DNA from: Limiplasma sp964504385
Lineage (GTDB): Bacteria > Bacillota > Clostridia > Christensenellales > Aristaeellaceae
NCBI GenBank assembly: GCA_964504385.1
Contig: CAZDEF010000059.1
Location: 1 to 15,847 of the forward strand
DNA: 15,847 nucleotides
Direction of reading: 5' to 3'
How positions within the stretch are numbered: the stretch's first letter is position 1; each line of letters starts with the position of its first letter. The notes beneath the pieces are model-generated. The model made no database searches. It saw nothing but the letters and a program-made list of their open reading frames with translations, and was not told the origin of the DNA. The position numbers and the translations under genes are program-made. This document shows, piece after piece, positions 1 through 6,559 of this stretch.

Positions 1-43
1 CGCGGCGAGACCCGCCCTACTTCTGCCTTCGGCAGAGCTGGGC
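1..43 (+). repeat. 43-bp repeat copy, inverted relative to 15352-15394
   Basis: Positions 1-43 match the reverse complement of 15352-15394 at 42 of 43 bases; the one difference is C versus A at position 11. Similarity continues more weakly to about position 100: both copies carry a later GCAAGTTCCTT segment preceded by TAGCC. The core contains the small stem TCTGCC-TTC-GGCAGA (21-35). The copy starts at the very first base, so the repeat may extend beyond the window. Confidence 0.85.
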
Positions 44-77
44 TACTGTAGGGTATCATTGGAAAGCAAAGGTAGCC

Positions 78-98
78 TGCGGCAAGTTCCTTGCCGCA
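78..98. repeat. 9-bp perfect stem with TTC triloop
   Basis: TGCGGCAAG (78-86) pairs perfectly with CTTGCCGCA (90-98) around a TTC loop. It lies inside the extended part of the repeat shared with the right end. There, the counterpart stem is eroded, so this copy keeps the better palindrome. Confidence 0.7.
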
Positions 99-104
99 CC
101 CGCA

Positions 105-154
105 GCCCTCCAACATCAGCTGTCAGCCGAAGGCTGGTGCTGATGTTGGAGGGC
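105..154. repeat. Long perfect hairpin (16-bp stem plus inner stem)
   Basis: GCCCTCCAACATCAGC (105-120) is perfectly complementary to 139-154. The interior forms a second stem CAGCC-GAA-GGCTG (124-136), separated from the outer stem by three bases on one side and two on the other. Either strand would give a very stable cruciform or RNA hairpin. No T-tract follows on either side, so it does not look like a normal terminator. Confidence 0.85.
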
Positions 155-215
155 GTGTACGGACGCAGAATTCAATCAGCACAACGGTACGAAACTTAGA
201 ACAATAGAACATACA

Positions 216-239
216 GGGGTCAAGGGGCCGTGCCCCTTG
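216..239 (+). repeat. GGGGTCAAGGGG hairpin repeat, left copy
   Basis: The block GGGGTCAAGGGG (216-227) is followed by CCGTG and CCCCTTG, giving a 7-bp stem CAAGGGG/CCCCTTG (221-227 with 233-239). The same GGGGTCAAGGGG block with its own hairpin recurs in direct orientation at 15444-15466, with a different loop (TTTA). Conserved arms and variable loops suggest a dispersed extragenic repeat. Confidence 0.65.
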
Positions 240-456
240 TCGGGGAGGGGGGAAGGAGGATCCAAGGAGGCACCTGCGGTGGGCACATGTTCCGGTACAA
301 TAAAGGCCCGAAGGGCGGGGAACCTCGACGTTCCCCCTGATCTCCTTGGCCGCCGGAGGCATCTCCTGTTCCGCGTAAATAATAGCTGTAAGGAAGCGGC
401 GCGTGTGCAGACGCACAGCATTTCTAAAAGCAAACAGCCTGCACCACAAACAACAT

Positions 457-500
457 AAAAGGGGGCCGTTGCCGCCCCATACGGCAACAACAATACCCCC
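457..500 (-). terminator. Rho-independent terminator of the MoxR-DUF58 operon
   Basis: Read on the minus strand just after the DUF58 stop, GTTGCCG and CGGCAAC (forward 482-488 and 468-474) form a 7-bp stem with a 7-base loop. An outer GGGGG/CCCCC pairing (forward 496-500 with 461-465) can extend it asymmetrically. The sequence then runs into TTTTAT. Position and shape fit the end of the minus-strand operon. Confidence 0.65.
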
Positions 501-511
501 GCAATGCAGCG

Positions 512-1669
512 TTACCCCTGCGGCGTTACATAATTCACTTCCACATACGCCTGCTGTAAACGCGCTACCAGCGGCAGGACGGCTTCTTCCTCCGGATCAA
601 ACGTGACCAAATATAACCGTACATTCGGCCCCATGCGCTTCATGCGGATGATCAGATCCACCATCTCGGAACGTAAGCGCGTGGTGATCACCACCACCGC
701 ACCGTTCTTGCGCATCTCGCCCAGCTGCATCATCATCACGCGCTCAAAACGCTCCGGCTCGTTGAAGGTGCAGCGCGCCAGCTCCTCCAGCAGCAGCGGC
801 AGCCCCATCCGGCTGGAATATTCCATCGGCCGGTCGCCTACCAGCGGCATGCGCACATTGTTGTCCTGCCGGATCTGACAAGCCACCACGGAGGCAGCCG
901 TCTCCAGCATGGCGTCGCAAAGGAACGGCTTGCGCGCCTCGTCCACGCCGGGGGACAGGTGAGGCGGCGATGTGTCCATCAGGATCAGCGCATCGGGCAG
1001 CGCCGGTTCCTCAAACTGGCGCACCATCAGCTCGCGCTTGCGGGCGGTGGCTTTCCAGTGGATGCGCTTGAGCGGGTCGCCCTGCTGCCACGAGCGGATG
1101 TCCGCCGGGGAGGACGGATCCTCCATGGCGCGCTTCATGGTCTCCACACCCATGTCGCCGGCGGCAAAGGTGAGCGGCTCCACATCAAAGGGGACCGGCA
1201 GCACCAGCAGCTCCTGCCCGGCCATGTCGGGCTGATGCTCGCGCTTGAAAAAACCGAATACGTCGCTCACCACATAGCTGTCCACACCGGGAAACATGGC
1301 GCCCACATGGTCGGCGGCAAATTTGTGCGTTACGCGCTGGCGGCGCTTGCCCAGCTGGGTAAGGTGAATGGTGCCCGCCGGCGTGTTGGACGTGGCGCGC
1401 ATGTGCAGCGCCACCGGCGCGATGGGCAGCGGGCTGCGGTGGCTCACCGCAATGTCCATGGCCACCACGTCGCCGCGGTTCACCTTCACGCCGCTCAGGG
1501 CGTTTTCCACCTTCACGCTCTTTTCCGCCATGCGCACGCTGGCATAGGAAAACACCCACGCCAGTGCAATGATGATGGAAATGAGCAGATAGGTGCGGTT
1601 GCCCATCGAAAGCGCGCACAGCAGAAAAAAGCCGAAGCACGCGCCCAAGGTAAGATTGGCCCGCTTCAT
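512..1669 (-). CDS. DUF58 domain-containing membrane-anchored protein
   Basis: This 385-residue protein has two N-terminal hydrophobic segments (about residues 8-22 and 27-42). A long soluble region follows, carrying the DUF58 signature GDPLKRIHWKATARKREL at 197-214. In this family the C-terminal part adopts a von Willebrand A-like fold (LILMDTS at 228-234), and the proteins are nearly always encoded beside a MoxR ATPase, as here. The proposed role, from family knowledge, is as an envelope-linked partner of the ATPase in a chaperone or remodelling complex. The start is supported by AAAGGAGG six bases upstream. Only 47 bp separate it from the upstream moxR gene, so the two are one operon. The length is typical of the family. 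Confidence 0.9.
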   Translation of the reverse strand: MKRANLTLGACFGFFLLCALSMGNRTYLLISIIIALAWVFSYASVRMAEKSVKVENALSGVKVNRGDVVAMDIAVSHRSPLPIAPVALHMRATSNTPAGTIHLTQLGKRRQRVTHKFAADHVGAMFPGVDSYVVSDVFGFFKREHQPDMAGQELLVLPVPFDVEPLTFAAGDMGVETMKRAMEDPSSPADIRSWQQGDPLKRIHWKATARKRELMVRQFEEPALPDALILMDTSPPHLSPGVDEARKPFLCDAMLETAASVVACQIRQDNNVRMPLVGDRPMEYSSRMGLPLLLEELARCTFNEPERFERVMMMQLGEMRKNGAVVVITTRLRSEMVDLIIRMKRMGPNVRLYLVTFDPEEEAVLPLVARLQQAYVEVNYVTPQG

Positions 1670-1716
1670 GAGTGTCCTCCTTTCGCAAAGAATCGCACAG
1701 GGCGGCGCGGATGCGC

Positions 1717-2664
1717 TCAGCTAAGGCGCAGGGGAACGGGCACGTTTTCCACCACGGCGATCAGAATGCGCTCGGCGGAAATGCCCTTCATCTTGGCCTC
1801 AGGGTTGGGGGTGATGCGGTGCGCCAGCACGGGCAGCACCATGCGCTGCACATCCTCCGGCAGGATGTAATCGCGGTCATTGAGCAGGGCGCAGGCCTGC
1901 GCGCCGCGGATGAGGGCGATGGCGCCGCGGGTGGACACGCCCAGCTGCAGGCTGGGGTGCGTGCGGGTCATGGCGGCGATGTTGGCCACATAGTGGCGCA
2001 CTTCCTTGGAGCAGTACACCGTGCCGATCATGTCCTGCAGGGCGATGATATCGCGCCCGGAGCACACGGGGGTCAGGCTGGCCTGCGGCTTCACCGTGCC
2101 GCTGAAACGCTCCAGCACGGCCATTTCTTCCTCCAGCGTGGGATAGCCCATGGAGATGCGCAGGAAGAAACGGTCCATCTGCGCCTCCGGCAGGGGATAG
2201 GTGCCCACGAATTCGCCGGGGTTCTGGGTGGCCAGCACCATGAAGGGCTTGGGCAGTGGATGGGTGACGCCGTCCACCGTGACCTGATACTCCTCCATGA
2301 CCTCCAGCAGAGCGGACTGGGTCTTGGGCGAGGTGCGGTTGATCTCGTCCGCCAGTGCGATCTGGCACATGATGGAGCCGGGGTGGAATTCCATCTCGCC
2401 GGTCTTCATGTTGACCATGGTAAAGCCGGTGATGTCGCTGGGCACCACGTCCGGGGTGAACTGGATGCGGTTGAACGAGCAGTCCAGCGATTTGGCCAGT
2501 GCGGAGGCCAGCGTGGTCTTGCCGGTGCCGGGCACGTCCTCAATGAGCACATGGCCCTTGCACAGCAGCGCGATGAGCAACAGCTCGATGACTTCATCCT
2601 TGCCGACAATGACCTTGCCAATGTTCTGCTTGAGAGCCGTGATTACCTGACGCGGATTGAGCAT
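1717..2664 (-). CDS. MoxR-family AAA+ ATPase
   Basis: This 315-residue ATPase has Walker A DVPGTGKT (residues 43-50), Walker B LADEIN (104-109), sensor-1 region ATQNP (145-149) and an arginine-finger region PEAQMDRF (160-167), in the order expected for the MoxR group. Such ATPases act with DUF58 and VWA-domain proteins, probably as chaperones that mature or assemble partner complexes in the cytoplasm or at the membrane. The frame is open further upstream to 2760. I start it at 2664 because a sigma-A promoter lies at 2744-2772 and an AAGGGG ribosome binding site precedes this ATG. Family members also begin close to this point. It is the first gene of the operon with the DUF58 gene. Confidence 0.92.
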   Translation of the reverse strand: MLNPRQVITALKQNIGKVIVGKDEVIELLLIALLCKGHVLIEDVPGTGKTTLASALAKSLDCSFNRIQFTPDVVPSDITGFTMVNMKTGEMEFHPGSIMCQIALADEINRTSPKTQSALLEVMEEYQVTVDGVTHPLPKPFMVLATQNPGEFVGTYPLPEAQMDRFFLRISMGYPTLEEEMAVLERFSGTVKPQASLTPVCSGRDIIALQDMIGTVYCSKEVRHYVANIAAMTRTHPSLQLGVSTRGAIALIRGAQACALLNDRDYILPEDVQRMVLPVLAHRITPNPEAKMKGISAERILIAVVENVPVPLRLS

Positions 2665-2743
2665 ACGAACGCCCCTTATCTGTGAATTCAAAATCAAGCG
2701 AAAAGGTCGCCAAACACGCGCAGTTTCATACGCGTACACGGGT

Positions 2744-2772
2744 ATTATAACGGATTGCACGAGATTTTACAA
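2744..2772 (-). promoter_or_regulatory. Sigma-A promoter of the moxR-DUF58 operon
   Basis: On the minus strand the sequence reads TTGTAA (forward 2767-2772), a 17-base spacer, then TATAAT (forward 2744-2749). The leader to the moxR start is roughly 70-75 bases. The -10 box is perfect and the -35 has four of six consensus bases. It lies inside the 221-bp gap between the ger operon and moxR. Confidence 0.7.
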
Positions 2773-2817
2773 TACTATGACAAAAGTTTTACGAAGCATG
2801 AAGCGTCGAAACAGACA

Positions 2818-2848
2818 AACGCGGCCGACCGGAGGGATCGACCGCGTT
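2818..2848 (-). terminator. Probable terminator of the germination operon
   Basis: On the minus strand, 37 bases after the GerC-type stop, AACGCGG and CCGCGTT pair (forward 2842-2848 with 2818-2824), with an inner CGA/TCG pairing. The sequence continues TGTCTGTTTCG, a weak and interrupted T-tract. The position between two minus-strand operons supports a terminator. Confidence 0.55.
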
Positions 2849-2885
2849 GCTATCCAATGGATGGAGCATGCGCAAAACCGCTGCG

Positions 2886-3968
2886 CTACCGCACGGCGAC
2901 GTCTGCGCCGGCATAGCGCTGGCGGAAGCCGTAGGCCTCCCATGCAGCCTGCGTGGCAAAGCCCATGGAGCAGCGGCAGCCGAACAGCAGCGCGTCGCAG
3001 CCGAGCGCCTGCAGATGGCGCACGACATCGCCGATCGCTTCCGTCTCCTGCGCAAGCGGGCTGTTCGCGTCCAGCAGGATCTGCAGCTGCAGCCCCTCGC
3101 CGCTGCGGGCCGTGCGCAGGGTGGCTTCGTCCAGCAGGCGCAGCACCAGCTGGGTCTGGTTCGCCGTCAGCACGCCGCTCACGCGGCCGCTGCTCACCGT
3201 GGCTGCGCCCAAGTATTCCACCGGGTTCTGGCTGTCATGGGGGATGAGCCCGGCCAGCACGTTTTCGGGCAGGAGCGCATCGCTCCACGGCTCGCCCAGC
3301 GCAAAGGCCGGGGCGGACGCGCTTTCGCCGCCTCCGCTGTCGCCCCCGCCTCCGCTCCCGCCGGAGGACGACTGCCCGCGTTCCTCCTCCGGCAGCAGGC
3401 GCGTGTTGACCGCACACACGCCGATGAGCGGATCGCTGCGGCCGTCGCTGAGTTCGCGCACGCAGGAGGACAGCGTGCTGTCCGGCAGCAGGCGCTCCTG
3501 CCGGGCACGGGTGAGCAGCAGGCTCAGGTGGGTGCTCAGCCGGGTGCCAAAGTCCGGCTGCTGCTTTTCCAGCACCTTCAGCGCGCTGCCCATGGCGATG
3601 GACACATAGGCGTTTGGGCGCATGGTGGGCAATTCCAGCAGCACACGCAGGAGCGAACGCAGCTCCGTCTGCGCGGCCAGCGGATAGCCCACGGCGCACA
3701 GGCGGATCTGGCTGAAGTTGAGCGGATAGGGGGTGGAGGCGCACAGCGTGCGCAGCGCGCTGGGCAGGTCGTCGCCCTGTGCGGCGATCAGCTCGTAGCT
3801 GGCGCCGTTCCCCTGCGTGGCGCGCGGGGCCTGTACGCCCACCAGAAAGCGCCCGTCCTCCGTGCGGTCGATGCTCATGCAGATGGGATAGATCTGCCGC
3901 TCCATGGTCACAAAGCTGCACCCGGACAGCAGCGGCACGCACAGGAGCAGCAGAAGGATTCTTTTCAT
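2886..3968 (-). CDS. Ger(x)C family spore germination lipoprotein (GerC-type subunit)
   Basis: This 360-residue protein begins with a lipoprotein signal (charged MKR, hydrophobic run, lipobox LSGC with Cys17). It is therefore predicted to be lipid-anchored to the outer face of the spore inner membrane. Residues 26-90 resemble the N-terminal Ger(x)C domain (IYPICMSIDRTEDGRF, then AAQGDDLPSALRTL). Residues 251-281, starting YLGAATVSSGRVSGVLT, match the family's central motif. GerC-type proteins form the third subunit of nutrient germinant receptors. A Gly/Ser-rich stretch at about 200-217 looks like a flexible linker between the N- and C-terminal domains. The start overlaps the stop of the upstream permease gene by four bases (ATGA). 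The frame is open well upstream, but the lipoprotein signal fixes this start. Confidence 0.85.
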   Translation of the reverse strand: MKRILLLLLCVPLLSGCSFVTMERQIYPICMSIDRTEDGRFLVGVQAPRATQGNGASYELIAAQGDDLPSALRTLCASTPYPLNFSQIRLCAVGYPLAAQTELRSLLRVLLELPTMRPNAYVSIAMGSALKVLEKQQPDFGTRLSTHLSLLLTRARQERLLPDSTLSSCVRELSDGRSDPLIGVCAVNTRLLPEEERGQSSSGGSGGGGDSGGGESASAPAFALGEPWSDALLPENVLAGLIPHDSQNPVEYLGAATVSSGRVSGVLTANQTQLVLRLLDEATLRTARSGEGLQLQILLDANSPLAQETEAIGDVVRHLQALGCDALLFGCRCSMGFATQAAWEAYGFRQRYAGADVAVR

Positions 3969-5005
3969 TTCTTTCCCTTTCCGCGCAGCACGCACAGCGC
4001 TGCGCCGCATGCCAGCGCCACCGGCGCGCGGTAGGGCAGCAAGGTCTCCAGCACGCGCAGCGCCTGTCCCGCGTCGCACAGCAGCATCAGGCAGGAGGGC
4101 AGCAGCGCCACCACAGCGGGGAATGGGCGCGGCAGCCGGGGCCATGCGCGGCGCATCAGCAGCTCGGTGGAGACGGCGCAGCCGCACAGCGCCAGCGGCA
4201 GCAAGAGCAGCCACAGCACCCCGGCCAGCTCGTAGAGCATCACGCTCATGGCGTGGCGCGCAAGCCCCATCATCTTTTCGGCCACAGCCAGCGCATCGCC
4301 CGCAGCCCATGGCCGCACGAAGCCGAACCACAGCGCCCACACGCAGCCCAACACCCAAGGGATTAGCGCCCAGCGCAGCGCCTTTTGCGGCGGCTGGCCT
4401 TCCTGCGGCAGGGCAAAGAGCAGCGCCGTGCCCCACACGCTGCCCACGCCCGCCAGCGCTGCCAGCGCGGTCGGCCCCAGCCCGCTGCCCAGAATGGGCC
4501 ACAGGCGGTCGGCGCGGTCGCTGGCGCGCAAAAAGACGGTGGAGAGCACGAACAGCCCCAGCAGCAGCCATTGGAACAGCTTGGCCCCATAGCCCACGCC
4601 GCGCGTACCGGCGCGCAGCACGGTGAGCACGCACGCCGCGCAGGGCACGACGGCCCCCACCCACGCCGGGTACTGAGGAATGGCCTGTGCGATCAGGCCG
4701 CTCAGCGCCAGCAGCGCAAGGCATGCATCCAGCTGCAGACAAGGCAGCAGCGCAAGCGCCGCCCAGCGGTTCGGGGCGGCGTTTTTCCACAGCAGATACA
4801 GCGCCGCCATGACCGGCCCGGTCATCAGGGCGGATTGCCACACCGTCTGCTGCACCCGGTCATAGCCGAAAAAAGTGATCCACAAAAGCAGCTGCGCCCC
4901 CAGCTGCACCGCCGCCATGGCCCGCAGCGCCGCGCAGTAGCCCGCCTGCCGCTCCTGCTGCTGCGCCGCCTGCGTGTGTACGCGCGTGCGGGTTTGAAAC
5001 ATCAT
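3965..5005 (-). CDS. Spore germination permease-like protein (GerB-type subunit)
   Basis: This is a 346-residue, strongly hydrophobic protein with about nine to ten predicted membrane segments. It sits between the GerA-type and GerC-type genes, exactly where the GerB subunit belongs. GerB proteins are APC-superfamily membrane proteins that bind the germinant within the receptor complex. I recognise it mainly by context, length and topology; the N-terminal region is quite diverged from familiar GerB sequences and unusually rich in Ala and Leu. There are two adjacent ATGs (5005 and 5002). The ribosome binding site AAGGAGG precedes both, and the first overlaps the gerA-type stop by four bases. 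It also overlaps the GerC-type gene downstream, implying translational coupling through all three subunits. Confidence 0.75.
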   Translation of the reverse strand: MMFQTRTRVHTQAAQQQERQAGYCAALRAMAAVQLGAQLLLWITFFGYDRVQQTVWQSALMTGPVMAALYLLWKNAAPNRWAALALLPCLQLDACLALLALSGLIAQAIPQYPAWVGAVVPCAACVLTVLRAGTRGVGYGAKLFQWLLLGLFVLSTVFLRASDRADRLWPILGSGLGPTALAALAGVGSVWGTALLFALPQEGQPPQKALRWALIPWVLGCVWALWFGFVRPWAAGDALAVAEKMMGLARHAMSVMLYELAGVLWLLLLPLALCGCAVSTELLMRRAWPRLPRPFPAVVALLPSCLMLLCDAGQALRVLETLLPYRAPVALACGAALCVLRGKGKK

Positions 5006-6498
5006 GGTCTCCTCCTTGTGTCAAAGCGGCGCATGCGGCCCCATGCGCGCAGCATGTGCAGCGGATCGGCAAGATCGCCGCGCAGCCGCTGCCGGTATAC
5101 GGGCGCGCGCAGCACCCTGTCCGGGTTGCGCGCGCGGCGGGGCGATGTGGGGGACAGATAGGGGCGGCCCAGACTCTGCATGCCCGCCACGCGCAGCGCC
5201 AGAAACAGCAGCGCTAGACACACGCCCGACAGCCCCATCAGTCCGCCTGCGATCACCAGCGCCATCTGCCCCATGCGGAAGGCGAAGCTGAGCGAGTAAT
5301 CCGGCAGGGCGTAGCTGCCAAGGCCGCTGAGCGCCACCACGATGAGCAGCAGCGAGCTGACCAGCCCCGCATCCACCGCAGCCGTGCCAAGGATCAGCGC
5401 GCTCACCAGCCCGAAGGACGAACCCAGCAGCCCCGGAATGCGCGTGCCGGCTTCGTTGATGAGGCCGAACACGGTGAGCATGAGCATGGTCTCGGTGAAC
5501 AGGCTGATGGAAACGATGCTGCGGCTCTGAATGATGTTGGTGAGCAGGCTCATGGGCAGGGCGATGGGGTGGTACATCACCACGCTGAGGAACAGCGCGG
5601 GCAGCAGCAGCGCCAGCCCCGCGCCCAGCGCGCGCAGCACGCGCATGAACGTGCCGTACTGCCAGCGCATGTAGCTGTCGTCCGGCGCGTGGAAAAGGTG
5701 CCACAGGTTCATGGGCATGGCCAGACAGCGCGGGCTGCCGTCCAGCAGGAGCACGCACTGCCCCTCCAGCAGAAAGCTCACCGCGCGGTCGGGACGCTCG
5801 GTGGTGACGGTCTGCGGCAGCGGGGCCATGGGGTCGTCCTCGATCAGCTGCGCCAGCACGCCGATGTTCAGCACATCGTCCACCGCGCAGCCGTGGATGC
5901 GGCGCGCGATCTCGTCCACCGTCTCCTGCGGGCACACGCCGCGCAGATAGCAGATGCACAGCTTGGCGGAGATCTGCGTGCCCACGCTGTCCATGCGGCA
6001 GATCAACTCCTGCGTGGGCAGCAGCCGGTGCAGCAGGGTCAGGTTGTCGCGCAGCGGCTCGGTGAAAGCCTCGTGCGGGCCGATGACCACCGTTTCCGTC
6101 TGCGGGGTGGAGATGGAGCGCTTCACATAGGAGCGCGCGTCCATCATCAGCACGGCGTTGGCAGTGTCCATCAGCACCATGCACAGGCCGTGCATCAGCG
6201 CGTCCGCCGCCTGTGCGGGGTCGGTCATGCATTGGATCTCCGGAATGGCGATCAGGCTTTGCTGCGCGGCCTGCAGCGCAGCCTGCCCGCGCAGCGGCGC
6301 GCTGCAGTGCATGAGCGGGCGTAGCACATAATCCGCCATCCACGCGCTGGAGGCAAAGCCGTCCACATAGTACAGCACGCAGTCCAGCCCCATGGCGGTG
6401 AAGGAGCGCTGGACGATATCGCTGTTTTCGTCCAGATGCAGCATTTGCTGCAGCAGGGCTCTGTTGCGTTTGAGATCATGAAAAAAGACCGGCTGCAT
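5002..6498 (-). CDS. GerA-family spore germination protein (GerA-type receptor subunit)
   Basis: This 498-residue protein has a large hydrophilic N-terminal domain with the GerA hallmark PQTETVVIGPHEAFTE at 132-147. Membrane segments follow between about 286 and 440, and then a basic C-terminal tail. Family features in the membrane part include the EAGTRIPG segment (349-356) and GTAAVDAGLVSS (371-382). GerA subunits form an oligomeric channel in the spore inner membrane that releases ions when the germinant binds. The start has GGAGGA upstream and lies 32 bases after a candidate sigma-G -10 element. It is the first gene of a GerA-GerB-GerC operon, and length and order are typical. The Arg-rich tail (453-498) lacks obvious structure. 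Confidence 0.92.
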   Translation of the reverse strand: MQPVFFHDLKRNRALLQQMLHLDENSDIVQRSFTAMGLDCVLYYVDGFASSAWMADYVLRPLMHCSAPLRGQAALQAAQQSLIAIPEIQCMTDPAQAADALMHGLCMVLMDTANAVLMMDARSYVKRSISTPQTETVVIGPHEAFTEPLRDNLTLLHRLLPTQELICRMDSVGTQISAKLCICYLRGVCPQETVDEIARRIHGCAVDDVLNIGVLAQLIEDDPMAPLPQTVTTERPDRAVSFLLEGQCVLLLDGSPRCLAMPMNLWHLFHAPDDSYMRWQYGTFMRVLRALGAGLALLLPALFLSVVMYHPIALPMSLLTNIIQSRSIVSISLFTETMLMLTVFGLINEAGTRIPGLLGSSFGLVSALILGTAAVDAGLVSSLLLIVVALSGLGSYALPDYSLSFAFRMGQMALVIAGGLMGLSGVCLALLFLALRVAGMQSLGRPYLSPTSPRRARNPDRVLRAPVYRQRLRGDLADPLHMLRAWGRMRRFDTRRRP

Positions 6499-6529
6499 AC
6501 CATCCTCCGCTGTTGAAAAAGCTCAGGGA

Positions 6530-6559
6530 TAGTATGCAGCCGATTGGGGGGTTTGATAC
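6530..6559 (-). promoter_or_regulatory. Candidate forespore sigma-G promoter for the ger operon
   Basis: On the minus strand the 61-bp gap before the gerA-type gene contains GTATC (forward 6555-6559), an 18-base spacer and CATACTA (forward 6530-6536). The -10 matches the known sigma-G pattern exactly, and the -35 is close to it (GNATR with one mismatch). The predicted transcript would start about 25 bases before the ATG. Sigma-G control of germinant-receptor operons is established in Bacillus; its use here is inference from the motif and position. Confidence 0.5.

Larger units (their letters stand above)
1..456. other. Gene-free, hairpin-rich intergenic block
   Basis: I see no credible gene here. 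Open frames exist on both strands, but they lack ribosome binding sites, overlap each other and run through palindromes. The block holds a copy of a repeat also present in inverted orientation near the right end (1-43), several short stems closed by three-base loops, a 16-bp stem at 105-154, a CAAGGGG/CCCCTTG hairpin at 221-239 and a nested set of stems at 262-350. This looks like an assembly of dispersed extragenic repeats rather than a promoter region. The nearest gene ends here on the minus strand. Confidence 0.6.

Noticed and set aside
1..456. CRISPR array
   Set aside because: The palindromic units are not regularly spaced, are not identical and have no spacers of equal length.
123..493. 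Overlapping open frames on both strands in the left gene-free block
   Set aside because: They lack ribosome binding sites, run across palindromes and repeats, and the predicted proteins have no recognisable feature.
2665..2760. Upstream extension of the MoxR protein to 2760
   Set aside because: It would overlap the promoter at 2744-2772 and adds residues not typical of the family; ATG at 2664 has a ribosome binding site.
3969..4841. Long N-terminal extension of the GerC-type frame
   Set aside because: It is the antisense-like alternate frame of the GerB-type gene; the lipoprotein signal at 3968 marks the true start.
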